A stretch of DNA of 64,000 nucleotides from Microlunatus soli. Its GTDB lineage: Bacteria; Actinomycetota; Actinomycetes; Propionibacteriales; Propionibacteriaceae. The stretch lies in assembly GCF_900105385.1 (NCBI RefSeq), contig NZ_LT629772.1, forward strand, positions 5,270,001-5,334,000. Direction: 5' to 3'. The number at the start of each line of letters is the position of its first letter. Within the stretch, counting starts at the first letter, position 1. The notes under the pieces were generated by a model, which did not search any database, was not told where the DNA came from, and saw only the letters and a list, made by a program, of their open reading frames with translations. Positions 28,450 to 36,789 of the stretch are shown one piece after another. Both the position numbers and the translations under genes were made by a program.

Positions 28450-28851
28450 GACAAACTCCTTCACGGATCGACGATTCCCCGTTGGGGATCCGGGCGTCCT
28501 TGATCAACGCCGACCCGATCAAACACCGCAGGTGTGCAGCTGACCGACGATCTTGACGAGATCCATACGGGGCTGCCGTCATCCCGAACGCGTTCTTGAC
28601 GCCAAATCCGGCGGATCGCGCGGGCGGTGAGCGCTCGGCCTCCGTCGGCCCTCGCCGCGGGCGGTTCGATCAGGCGTATGGACCGCGTGAAGATGCTGGC
28701 GATGCCCGTACGGAAAGCGTCAAGATGCTTTCACCCGCGCCCGCGTGGTCCTTGACTGGCAGACGTGACCACCAGCAAAGTCGGTCGACCGTCGGTACGG
28801 CATAGCCGCCGGGCGCCTGCACCGCCGATCGCAACACATCGACAGCCGCGG
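28450..28851. other. kdp / DUF6611 intergenic region
   Basis: About 400 bases separate the kdp operon (leftward) from the rightward DUF6611-like gene. A hairpin GATTCCCC-GTT-GGGGATC lies at 28473-28490, just upstream of the first kdp reading frame. Another short inverted repeat, GAAAGC-GTCAAGAT-GCTTTC, lies near 28713-28732. TTGATC and GATCAA arms flank 11 bases near 28501-28523. I see no c-di-AMP riboswitch consensus and no convincing promoter hexamers. Part of the right end could be coding if the DUF6611 gene starts at the upstream GTG (28765). Confidence 0.35.
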
Positions 28852-29412
28852 ATGCGTCCGCTGGACTGGACGACCGGAGCCCACTTCTGCTGGGGAATCG
28901 TCCGACGGGGCCGTCCCAGCACGACGCTGCTGGTAGCGTTCCTCTATCCACCGGGAACATCGGCGTGGCAGCGATTCTGCACGTCGACAGCGGCGTTGCC
29001 GATCTTCGGCTGGCTCGCCACGGCGGTCGGCCTGATCCTGTATTCGATCGCTCATCCGACCGTCGCGGTGATCACGGCGTTCGGTCTGTTCGGTGGCGGC
29101 GCGATGATGGTCAGGGCCACCGCGGCCCCGGTCCGTCGACGCACGCTCGAGCTCGTCTGTGACGAGCGTTCGGTGTTGGCAAGATCATCGGCACCGCCAT
29201 CGGACCGATCGGGCAGTGGTGACAGAGCGGGATCGGCAGGGCCGTCGGCGACCGGTGCACTGATCGGTGATCTGATCGCCGCCGACACCGCGTGGCGCAG
29301 CGGCAGGATGTCGCGGATTCGGTTCGACCGGCAGTGGGCGACGGTCTATCAAGCCGCCCGTCTTGCCGCGCTCCTGCAGTCGATCGGAGCGTCGAAGGAG
29401 GACCTGCGATGA
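28852..29412 (+). CDS. DUF6611-like membrane protein
   Basis: This protein of about 186 residues has two adjacent hydrophobic helices (about 45-65 and 68-90, GWLATAVGLILYSIAHPTVA and ITAFGLFGGGAMMV). A conserved-looking RTLEL segment follows, then a Ser/Gly linker and a charged helical C-terminus (IGDLIAADTAWRSG and FDRQWATVYQAA). The pattern and the position beside kdp genes fit the DUF6611 family, of unknown function. The start is uncertain: ATG at 28852 is preferred because the 29 residues added by the GTG at 28765 look like random Arg/Pro-rich sequence. Its stop overlaps the next start by 4 bases. Confidence 0.65.
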   Translation: MRPLDWTTGAHFCWGIVRRGRPSTTLLVAFLYPPGTSAWQRFCTSTAALPIFGWLATAVGLILYSIAHPTVAVITAFGLFGGGAMMVRATAAPVRRRTLELVCDERSVLARSSAPPSDRSGSGDRAGSAGPSATGALIGDLIAADTAWRSGRMSRIRFDRQWATVYQAARLAALLQSIGASKEDLR

Positions 29413-30239
29413 ATCCGGACGGCACCGACGACCTCCGTCGGCCGGCAGGAACGTCGGCGATCTGGGTCGCGGCGTTGGCCGGGCCACCGGTGGTCGCGGG
29501 CTGCCTGATCCCGCTGCGTGGCTCCCTGGATCCGACCAATGTGGCCCTGGTGCTCGTGGTCTGCGTGGTAGCCGTCGCCGCGGCCGGTCGCCGGTCGGCA
29601 GGACTGGCGGCGGCCATGACGGCGGGCTTGGCGTTCGACGTGCTGTGGGCCCCTCCGCTGTATCGGCTGACCATCGACGATCCGCAGCTGATCCAGACGG
29701 CCGCGCTGCTGGTTGTTGTCGGCGCCATGGTCAGTGAGCTCGCCTGGATCGGGCAGGGGTTTCGGCAGCGGTCCGCTCGCAGCCGTGGTTACCTGGCCGG
29801 AGCCGTCGACGTCGCCGCGACCGCGGGAGCCGAGCAGAGCCCGGCGGACCGGATCAGACTGGTCCAGGACCAGGTCGGTGAGATCCTGGACGCCGACAGT
29901 TGCGGCTACTCCGCAAGCCCTGCCCCTCCCGGCGCATCGGCCGCGACGATCGAGGCCGACGGGACACTGTTGATCAACGGGCACCCCGCAAACCTGCGGC
30001 GGACCGGACTGCCGACCGACCGGCCGATCGACATCGAGGTGACCTGCGGCGGCCGCCCCTACGGTCGACTGATCGTGATCGCTGCAACCCGATGGAGCCG
30101 GCCGACCAAGGAGCAGTTGCAGGTTGCCGCGTTGATGGCCTGCCAGCTCGGCGCCGTCCTCGACAGGCACCAGGCTCGACAGACACCGGGCTCGACAGGT
30201 ATCGGGCTCGACAGGCATCGGGTGGACAGGGGTGCGTGA
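29409..30239 (+). CDS. DUF4118-domain membrane protein with C-terminal GAF-like region
   Basis: This 276-residue protein resembles the membrane-sensor part of KdpD without a kinase. Four helices in about residues 18-115 match the DUF4118 unit (AMTAGLAFDVLWAPPLYRL is typical). A soluble region follows at about 135-250 with LVQDQVGEILDADSCGY and a GAF-like ending. No histidine-kinase motifs are present, so it may modulate KdpD or sense turgor independently. The start has GGAGG upstream and overlaps the DUF6611-like gene. The last 25 or so residues are encoded by a 16-bp tandem repeat and may be an extension of the original protein. Confidence 0.72.
   Translation: MNPDGTDDLRRPAGTSAIWVAALAGPPVVAGCLIPLRGSLDPTNVALVLVVCVVAVAAAGRRSAGLAAAMTAGLAFDVLWAPPLYRLTIDDPQLIQTAALLVVVGAMVSELAWIGQGFRQRSARSRGYLAGAVDVAATAGAEQSPADRIRLVQDQVGEILDADSCGYSASPAPPGASAATIEADGTLLINGHPANLRRTGLPTDRPIDIEVTCGGRPYGRLIVIAATRWSRPTKEQLQVAALMACQLGAVLDRHQARQTPGSTGIGLDRHRVDRGA
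30157..30220 (+). repeat. 16-bp tandem repeat, four units
   Basis: Four 16-base units follow each other; the last three are close variants of GGCTCGACAGGYATCG and the first is more diverged. Because 16 is not a multiple of three, each unit is read in a different frame. The run encodes the C-terminal tail of the DUF4118 protein, which probably arose by repeat expansion. Confidence 0.7.
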
Positions 30240-30290
30240 TCCGCAGTCGACCGGATCCTGGTAGCCGTATCCTGCGCAGGTCTCCTGTCG

Positions 30291-31115
30291 TCAGTGCTCG
30301 CGCAGATCGAGGAGCCGACGTGCCTGGCGAAGGACGGCCCGATCGACGAACCGACCGTCAGGGAGTGCGACGGCACCGTCCTGCTGACGGAGACCGGCCG
30401 CGGCAGCGGCGAGGATCTCCTCGGCGCGAACGATGTCGGCGGGATCCGGACGGAAGACGTCGGCGATCACCGCGAGTTGGCGAGGATGGATCGCCGTCCG
30501 GCCGAGGAATCCCAGGTCGCGCCCCTCCAGCGTCGACCTCCGGAGCCCGTCAAGATCGCGAACGTCGGTGTAGACCGACATCACCGGCGGACGAAGGCCG
30601 GCCGCGGCCGCTGCGGTGACCAGGCGACTCCGCGCATACAGCAGGCCCTGCGCTGTGCAGACCCCCAGATCGGCGCGCAGATCGGCCTCGCCGAGTCCGA
30701 TTCCGACGACCGCCGGGTGGCAGCGTGCCAGGTCGAACGCAGCCTCGACGCCGAGTGCCGATTCGATCAACAGCTGAGCAGGGCGCGACTCCAGCTCGGC
30801 AATGGTCTGCGCCACCCGTCCGGGGTCCTCGCATTTCGGCAGCCGGACGCCGATCGTCGGGTCGAGGGTTCGTACGGCGTCTACATCGGACTGGTACCAA
30901 GGGGTCCCCTCCGGATTGATCCGCACCTGGATGGCGCGCCCCTCGGCGGCGGCAACAGACTTGATCATGCTGTCGCGGGCCAGCTCCTTGTGATCGGGTG
31001 CGACGGCGTCCTCGAGATCGATCAACACCTCATCGGCCTCCGACGCCAGTGCCTTGGCGATCCGGTCCGGCCGGTCGCCGGGCACGTAGAGGAATGTGGT
31101 GCCCGTCGCGGTCAT
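30291..31115 (-). CDS. CitE-like CoA-ester lyase (HpcH/HpaI aldolase family)
   Basis: This 274-residue TIM-barrel enzyme is expected to cleave a malyl-, citramalyl- or related beta-hydroxyacyl-CoA into acetyl-CoA (or an analogue) and a keto acid, using Mg2+. Family blocks are FLYVPGDRPDRIAKAL, VLIDLEDAVAPDHK, an Arg in QVRINPEGTPW, RLPKCEDP, LIESALGVEAA (metal Glu) and GLGEADLRADLG (metal Asp). It is the last gene of the nine-gene operon. Its start overlaps the CoA-transferase stop by 4 bases, so the two likely act in sequence: CoA loading, then cleavage. Confidence 0.87.
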   Translation of the reverse strand: MTATGTTFLYVPGDRPDRIAKALASEADEVLIDLEDAVAPDHKELARDSMIKSVAAAEGRAIQVRINPEGTPWYQSDVDAVRTLDPTIGVRLPKCEDPGRVAQTIAELESRPAQLLIESALGVEAAFDLARCHPAVVGIGLGEADLRADLGVCTAQGLLYARSRLVTAAAAAGLRPPVMSVYTDVRDLDGLRRSTLEGRDLGFLGRTAIHPRQLAVIADVFRPDPADIVRAEEILAAAAAGLRQQDGAVALPDGRFVDRAVLRQARRLLDLREH

Positions 31116-32317
31116 GATCCGGCCGCCGATCCGTTGTCCAGCATCCGTGCGATCTGATCATCGTCGTAGCCGAGCTCGGCGAGCACCGCGACGGTGTCGT
31201 GGCCGGGGTCTCGTCCGGTGAAGCGGGTCGGGGAATCACCGTCGGAGAGTCGGAACGGCGGGGCCTGGATGGCGATCTCTCCGAGATCGGGATCGTCGAC
31301 CCGGCGGATCGTGCCCAGCGCCCGGAGGTGGGGGTCGTCGACGATGTCCTCGGCCGTGAACACCGGGGCGACCGCGGCTTCGGCACGTTCGAACGCGTCC
31401 AGCACTTCGGCTCGGGTGTGTCGGCCGATCCAGGAGGCGACCGCCTCGTCGAGCTCGTCGGCGTGCTGGGCGCGTTGGTGACCCGAGCCGAACCACGGCT
31501 CGTCCAGCACCTCGGGGTGACCGACCAGTTTCAGCACACGTTCGGCAATGCTCTGCGAACTCGTCGACACCGCGACCCAATGATCATCTGAGGTCAGATA
31601 CGTGTTGCGCGGAGCGTTGTTGGCCGACCGATTTCCCAATCGTGGTTGCAGATCGCGCAGCTGATCCCAGCGGGTGATCTGCGGTCCGAGCATGGCCATG
31701 ATCGGCTCGACGATCGCCACGTCGACGACCTGACCGTGTCCCGTCTGCTCCCGCTGATGCAGAGCGGACATGATCGCGAACGCTGTTGCCAGCGAGGCGA
31801 TGCCATCGGCCAGACCGAACGGTGGCAGCATCGGCGGGCCGTCCGGTTCGCCGGTGGCGGCCGCGAATCCGCTCATTGCCTCGGCCAGGGTCCCGAAGCC
31901 TGGTCGCCGTCGATACGGACCGAGTTGGCCGAAGCCGGTGACGCGAGCCAGCACGAGCCCGGCATTGTCCGAGGAGAGCTGTCGGTAGGACAACCCCCAC
32001 CGCTCCAGGGTGTCCGGCCGGAAGTTCTCGATCACCACATCGGCGCGTGCCGCCAGCCGTTTGAAAGCCTCGCTTCCGTCGCTACTGGACAGATCGAGCC
32101 GGACGGTCCGTTTGTTGCGGCCCAGCGTCTTGGACCAGAGATTCTGGCCGTCCTTCTCCGGCCCGTGGCTGCGCGCGGGATCGGACCTGGTGGGGTGTTC
32201 GACCTTGATCACGTCGGCGCCGAGATCGCCGAGGTGCATCGCGGTCATCGGCCCTGCGAACAGCGTGGACGCGTCGACCACGGTGAGGTCGGCCAACGCA
32301 CCGGTCTGTTCCGTCAT
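31112..32317 (-). CDS. CaiB/BaiF family (class III) CoA-transferase
   Basis: This 401-residue enzyme should move CoA between carboxylic acids. It begins LADLTVVDASTLFAGPMTAM and shows the class III blocks LGDLGADVIKVEHP, LDLSSSDG, RADVVIENFRPDTLERWGLS and GQVVDVAIVE, plus NAPRNTYLTSDDHWVAVS. The catalytic Asp expected in this family would lie in the segment around residues 165-185 (GFAAATGEPDGPPMLPPFGL and following ADG). ATG at 32317 is used because it overlaps the preceding stop by 4 bases. Paired with the downstream lyase it suggests activation and cleavage of a hydroxy-dicarboxylic acid. Confidence 0.88.
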   Translation of the reverse strand: MTEQTGALADLTVVDASTLFAGPMTAMHLGDLGADVIKVEHPTRSDPARSHGPEKDGQNLWSKTLGRNKRTVRLDLSSSDGSEAFKRLAARADVVIENFRPDTLERWGLSYRQLSSDNAGLVLARVTGFGQLGPYRRRPGFGTLAEAMSGFAAATGEPDGPPMLPPFGLADGIASLATAFAIMSALHQREQTGHGQVVDVAIVEPIMAMLGPQITRWDQLRDLQPRLGNRSANNAPRNTYLTSDDHWVAVSTSSQSIAERVLKLVGHPEVLDEPWFGSGHQRAQHADELDEAVASWIGRHTRAEVLDAFERAEAAVAPVFTAEDIVDDPHLRALGTIRRVDDPDLGEIAIQAPPFRLSDGDSPTRFTGRDPGHDTVAVLAELGYDDDQIARMLDNGSAAGS

Positions 32318-34311
32318 CGCTGCGGCTCCTTCGGTAGGTCCCAGGCCAGGCGGAATCCCACGGTGGGTGAGCGATCCAGGCCGAGTCCGGGGACGAGGTA
32401 CTTCAGGGCAAAGTCCGGATCCTGCGGGCCGCCGTCGACATACCACGGCGAGTCCGGTGCGGTGTAGTGCGAGCCGCCTTTGAGCATCAGGTAGCGGCTT
32501 CGGCCGTCGCGATGCTCGCTCTCGGTCAGATTCCAGATCAGCGGCTCACCGCGCCGCCACCCGGGTTGTCCGGCCGCCAACTGCCATTCGTCCTCGGTGG
32601 GGAGTCGGCCGCCGATCCAGCCTGCGTAGGCGCGTGCGTCGTCCAGACTGATCTCCGTCACCGGACGCTGCGGATCGGATTCCTCGACCGTTCGGTCGAG
32701 CCAGGTCGGCCGATGATGATCTTCGGGCGGTCGGTGACCAGTGCTGCTGACAAACCGGGCGAACGACCGCTCGTCCACCTCGGAGGTCGCGACGGCCACC
32801 GGATGATCGAGAACAGCGACCCGTTCGAGGGTGCGAAGATCATGCAGTCGCGGGGCCAGCGGCTTCCACTCGTCCACGAACGGCGCCTGCTCGTACATGC
32901 CGGTCTCCCGGCAGCGGTAGCGAACCGTGAGCGGAAAGGTCCCGGCAGAGATGATCACGCGGCCGGCGCCGTCCGGCGCCTCGCGCGACGGCGCCGGCAC
33001 GGTCCGCATCGCCAGCCGGTAGGGGAATGCAGTCGACCTCGGAGGGTCCGCGTCCAACGCGGTGAGCCATCCGGTGTCGGCCGATCCCGTGGTCACCCAG
33101 AGCCCGCCGATGCCTCGAGCCGGGACGGTGATCGTCGCACGACCGTCCTGTACCGACGTCCGACTGCCCGGCCACAGGTCGTAGCCGTCGGCGTCGTCGA
33201 TCGGTGCCGCCACCGTGACGTGGGTGTCGACGTCCGATCTGTTGATCACGGCGACCAGCGCCTGGTCGTCGGTGCCGAAGATCGATCCGTACAGGCCACG
33301 CTCGGCGGCGTCGGCGTCGAGTCCGCCGAGCGGAGTCCAGTCGCCCTCGACCAACAGTTCGTGCAGTGCTCGCTGGGCGGCCGACATCCGGCGCAGGGTC
33401 AGCGCATCCCGATCGTTCCAGCCGACCCAGGAACCGAACACCACCTCCCAGACCATCACCCCGATACCGTTCAGCCAGGCCGACTGGAGCTCTTCGTGGT
33501 GATCACGATGCCAGCGTCGGACGTGGTGCATCATGTGTCGTCGTTCGTACCAATGTGATCGGACCACACCGGGTGCCTCGGAGTCGGCGAACCATTGGGC
33601 CCAGGACAGCGGATGATCTTCGACCCGGGCCAGCGGCACGGTCGACTCGCCCTCGACGGCGACGCCGTCACGCGCGGCATGCAACGTGTCCAGCAGCCGA
33701 TCGCCGCCCTCCTTCAACGTGTCCAGGAAGACACCATCAGCGTCCAGATCCTTGATCAGCAAGGCGAGTTCGTCGGCGTCCTCGCCCGTTCGTCGGGTTC
33801 CGGTATCCCACGGGTTGTAGTCCAGGAACACCTTCACGCCGAGGTGGTGTAGCCGTTCGACGAGGTCGGCCAGGCCCGGTACCAATCGGTAGTAGTCCCA
33901 CTGATTGCGATCGTCCAGACCGATGATCGGATAGGCGTGCCAGAGCACGATGCCGTCGAATCCGCCGAATCGCTGCCGGGCGTCGTCGATCAGTCGGTCC
34001 GGGGTGAAGCAACCGCGGTCGGCGTCGTAGAGCAGTTCGTCCCACAGCCACACCTGACTCACCACGTAACATTGTGCTGCCCACGCCAGATCGCGGCGCC
34101 GGTAGAGATCCCCGCGGTACTCGTGGCGGCCGACGGCGTCCTCGCGCCAGCGCTCCAACGCCGCACGCCAGGCCGGCCATTGAGCCGGATCGTCAGGGGC
34201 GGCGATGATCTTGGCAGCATCGAGATCGGTCAGATCGGCCGTCGCCTGCAACGGGACCGGCCGTGGTCGATCGAGGGGGCGGGGCAGCAACGGCTCGAAG
34301 TGCTCGGTCAT
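32314..34311 (-). CDS. TIM-barrel glycoside-hydrolase-like protein fused to a sulfatase-modifying-factor-like domain
   Basis: This is a 665-residue two-part protein. The N-terminal part (about 70-330) looks like a glycosidase-type barrel: GFDGIVLWHAYPIIGLDD, GVKVFLDYNPWDTGTRR and DADGVFLDTLKEGG, with Asp and Glu residues at strand ends. A beta-rich region follows (about 345-420). The C-terminus (about 500-660) has the FGE/SUMF1 fold pattern: EVDERSFARFV, ARAYAGWIGGRLPTEDEWQL, LMLKGGSHYT and TVGFRLAWD. The two cysteines of real formylglycine-generating enzymes are absent from the GGSHYT region, so this domain probably binds ligand rather than oxidises Cys. No signal peptide is seen. It lies in the nine-gene operon with 4-bp overlaps on both sides. 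Confidence 0.7.
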   Translation of the reverse strand: MTEHFEPLLPRPLDRPRPVPLQATADLTDLDAAKIIAAPDDPAQWPAWRAALERWREDAVGRHEYRGDLYRRRDLAWAAQCYVVSQVWLWDELLYDADRGCFTPDRLIDDARQRFGGFDGIVLWHAYPIIGLDDRNQWDYYRLVPGLADLVERLHHLGVKVFLDYNPWDTGTRRTGEDADELALLIKDLDADGVFLDTLKEGGDRLLDTLHAARDGVAVEGESTVPLARVEDHPLSWAQWFADSEAPGVVRSHWYERRHMMHHVRRWHRDHHEELQSAWLNGIGVMVWEVVFGSWVGWNDRDALTLRRMSAAQRALHELLVEGDWTPLGGLDADAAERGLYGSIFGTDDQALVAVINRSDVDTHVTVAAPIDDADGYDLWPGSRTSVQDGRATITVPARGIGGLWVTTGSADTGWLTALDADPPRSTAFPYRLAMRTVPAPSREAPDGAGRVIISAGTFPLTVRYRCRETGMYEQAPFVDEWKPLAPRLHDLRTLERVAVLDHPVAVATSEVDERSFARFVSSTGHRPPEDHHRPTWLDRTVEESDPQRPVTEISLDDARAYAGWIGGRLPTEDEWQLAAGQPGWRRGEPLIWNLTESEHRDGRSRYLMLKGGSHYTAPDSPWYVDGGPQDPDFALKYLVPGLGLDRSPTVGFRLAWDLPKEPQR

Positions 34312-35363
34312 CGGCGCACACTCCGCGGGGCGCTGGACTCCCTGATCACCAATCGTGGATTGACCCGCCTGGTGCGGGGAGCGCGGGACGGCTGCTGCAT
34401 CCGATCGAGCAGCAACCCGGCGGCGAGTGTCCCGCGGCGGACGGCGCCGAGAGAGACGCTGGTCAGGGAGGGGTTGTAGATCCGCGCGTACTCGGTGTCG
34501 TCGATACCGACCACCGCAAGATCACGAGGGACCTGCCGACCGGCACTGACGGCAGCCCGGAGGACGCCGAACGCCAGCAGGTCGTTGGCCGCGACGACGG
34601 CGTCCGGCCGGCGGCGAGCCGGGAGTGCCGCCAGCCGAGCCCAGGCTTCCTCTCCTGCTTCGACCGTGAACGCCGACGCTTCGACAACGGCGCCGGCCAG
34701 CCCGCCCTGCGGTCCTTCGGCTGCCGACTCGAAGCCGTGCAGCCGGGCTCGTCCGGGTGCGGTCTCGGACGGGCCGTTGACGAACGCGATCCGCTGCCGG
34801 CCGCCATCGGCCAGATGCCCGAACGCCAGCTTCACACCACGGCCGGAATCGGTCCGTACGGTGTCGATCGGCACCTTGTCTCCGGGGTTGCCGACGACGA
34901 CGACCGGCACCGGAGCCTCGAGCAGTGCCGTGACCAATGCGGGCGAGGTGCGCAGTGGACTGATCACCAGACCGTCGGCGAAACCTCGGGACAGGCTGCT
35001 GATGAGCGCGATCAGGTCCTCCAGTTCGTGTCCGACCGAGGCGACCACCAGCCGCGGCCCGTCCGCTGCGCCCGATCGCTGCTGACCCGCGTCCCGGAGG
35101 CCGTCCTCGACTCCGCGCATCATCTCGGTATAGACAGGGTTGGCGACGTCGTCGACGGCGAACGCGACCTGCAGGCCGCGTCCCAGTTTGAGCGAGCGAC
35201 CGGTGGCATCAGGGATGTAGCCGAGGGCGGCGGCGGCCTCCCGGACGAGCCGTTCGGTCTCGGCGCGGGCGCCCTTGCCGTTCAGCACTCGCGATACCGA
35301 CGCGATGGAGACGCCGGCTCGTTCGGCGACCTCGTTGACGGTCGGTCGACGGCTGCTGGTCAA
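34308..35363 (-). CDS. LacI-family transcriptional regulator
   Basis: This 351-residue regulator has an N-terminal LacI helix-turn-helix (TVNEVAERAGVSIASVSRVL, then hinge region ending RSLKLGRG) and a periplasmic-binding-protein-like effector domain (about 65-340), with DAVVAANDLLAFGVL and VVGIDDTEYARIYNPSLTSV. It is embedded within the operon with 4-bp overlaps to both neighbours. It probably represses the operon through the palindrome at 41086. The effector is likely a sugar or glycoside imported by the ABC system. Confidence 0.92.
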   Translation of the reverse strand: MTSSRRPTVNEVAERAGVSIASVSRVLNGKGARAETERLVREAAAALGYIPDATGRSLKLGRGLQVAFAVDDVANPVYTEMMRGVEDGLRDAGQQRSGAADGPRLVVASVGHELEDLIALISSLSRGFADGLVISPLRTSPALVTALLEAPVPVVVVGNPGDKVPIDTVRTDSGRGVKLAFGHLADGGRQRIAFVNGPSETAPGRARLHGFESAAEGPQGGLAGAVVEASAFTVEAGEEAWARLAALPARRRPDAVVAANDLLAFGVLRAAVSAGRQVPRDLAVVGIDDTEYARIYNPSLTSVSLGAVRRGTLAAGLLLDRMQQPSRAPRTRRVNPRLVIRESSAPRSVRR

Positions 35364-36784
35364 CGCGTCCCCGTCGGATCGGCAACCTGCTCGTCGATCT
35401 CGGCACGCTGCAGCAACGCCTCGGTCCGTGCCGCGGCGTCGCTGAAGCTCACCCGCTCCATGGCGGGAATGCTGCTGGACATCCGGCCGGCCAACGGCTC
35501 GGTCCAGTGGTCGGCGATCTGCTGCGCACCGTTCCGGGCGCCCAGCAGGGCCCCGACGGTCGCACCGTTGCTGTCGGTGTCCCAGCCACCTGTCACGGTC
35601 AGGCCGATGGAGGCGTCGAAGTCGCCGGCACCGGCCTGCAGCGCGTAGCCGACCAGCGCCGTGTTGTTCACACTGTGCACCCAGTGCATACCCTCGAACT
35701 CGCGCTCCAGCACGACGTAGGCCTCGGTCGGTGCGGTACCGGATTCGGCCAGCTCCCGGCCCAGCCGGATCGCCTTGGCCAACCGGCTCGCTGGGGGTAC
35801 GACGGCAGTCGCCACGTCGAGAATCGTATCGACCTCACTGCCGAGCACGGCCTCGGACGCCGCGGCCGCGACGAACATCGCGCCGTACAGGCCGTTGCGG
35901 GTGTGGCTGACCGAGGCGTCCCGGTAGGCCATCTCGGCTGCGGCCAGCGGGCGGCCGGGATTGATCCAGCCGTAGAGATCGGTCCGGATCTGGGCGCCGA
36001 TCCACTCCCGGAACGGGTTGCGGACCCGGGCAGTCTGCGGGGGAGTGACGCCTTCCAGGAGGTTGCGGTAGGCCACCCGTTCGGCAGTGAAGGTCCGTCC
36101 GGCGGGAAGATCCAGCAACCAGGCCTGAGCGACATCCTCGGCGCCGAAGTCCCGTCCGTAGGTCTCGACGATCTTCAACGCCAGCAGGGTGTAGTTGAGA
36201 TCGTCGTCCTCCGGAGTGCCGTCCAGATTCTCCTCCAGACTCGTGGTCCGGCTGGCCCGGTTCCACGGCCACCGGGACGCGACCTCGTCATCCAGGCCGA
36301 CGGCGGTGAAGTAGCGGTTCAGCGGCCAGCGTCCGGTCGACCTGAGGATCGCCTCGATCCCTTCCCGCGGCACCTTCTCCACGGGCTTGCCCAGCACGCA
36401 GCCGACGGCGCGGCCGATCCAGGCGCCGAGCAGCCGATCGCCGGACGGTGCCGACGGCGACCGGGTCACATCATCGCCGGCTCGCTCGGTGTGCTGCGCT
36501 GGGGCGGCGCCCTGCCGAGGAAGCGTTGCCAGGATCGCCTGCCAGTCGCTCGGCTCGGTATCCGAATCGTTCGGCAGGTCGTCGAGTTCGAGGAGCAGCC
36601 GGCCGGCCAGGTCGCGCTGCTCGGCCGACCCCCATTCCGGCGAGGCACCGGCCCGCGGCGGGCCATCGGCTCCGCCGGCTGCCGCCCAGGCAGCGGCCTG
36701 CCGGGACACGTCTCGTCCCTCGGCGGCCGATTGCCACAGTTCGTGACGGATCAGATCCTCCGGTTGGACCCAGGTCACCCGCAT
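35360..36784 (-). CDS. ADP-ribosylglycohydrolase-family protein (second copy)
   Basis: This 474-residue enzyme belongs to the ADP-ribosylglycohydrolase (DraG/ARH) superfamily, dinuclear Mg2+ hydrolases of ribosyl linkages. A unique N-terminus of about 120 residues (RVTWVQPEDLIRHELWQSA) precedes the core, which begins GDRLLGAWIGRAVGCVLGKP. The first metal site is in GTPEDDDLNYTLLALK; the second is in GGWDTDSNGATVGALLGA. Other ARH blocks include HTRNGLYGAMFVAAAAS. It starts 5 bases after the first copy. Because it is encoded beside a sugar importer, its substrate is probably a small glycoside rather than ADP-ribosylated protein (inference). Confidence 0.87.
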   Translation of the reverse strand: MRVTWVQPEDLIRHELWQSAAEGRDVSRQAAAWAAAGGADGPPRAGASPEWGSAEQRDLAGRLLLELDDLPNDSDTEPSDWQAILATLPRQGAAPAQHTERAGDDVTRSPSAPSGDRLLGAWIGRAVGCVLGKPVEKVPREGIEAILRSTGRWPLNRYFTAVGLDDEVASRWPWNRASRTTSLEENLDGTPEDDDLNYTLLALKIVETYGRDFGAEDVAQAWLLDLPAGRTFTAERVAYRNLLEGVTPPQTARVRNPFREWIGAQIRTDLYGWINPGRPLAAAEMAYRDASVSHTRNGLYGAMFVAAAASEAVLGSEVDTILDVATAVVPPASRLAKAIRLGRELAESGTAPTEAYVVLEREFEGMHWVHSVNNTALVGYALQAGAGDFDASIGLTVTGGWDTDSNGATVGALLGARNGAQQIADHWTEPLAGRMSSSIPAMERVSFSDAAARTEALLQRAEIDEQVADPTGTR

Positions 36785-36789
36785 CCGAC

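Noticed and set aside
28731-28747. A further TCACC-N7-GGTGA copy near the DUF6611-like gene
   Set aside because: TCACC is present, but the right arm reads GCGTG, too far from GGTGA.
28450-28764. A c-di-AMP (ydaO-type) riboswitch upstream of kdp
   Set aside because: I looked for the conserved aptamer blocks and saw none; only short hairpins are present.
32314-34311. A functional formylglycine-generating enzyme
   Set aside because: The catalytic cysteines are absent from the C-terminal domain and no sulfatase gene lies nearby.
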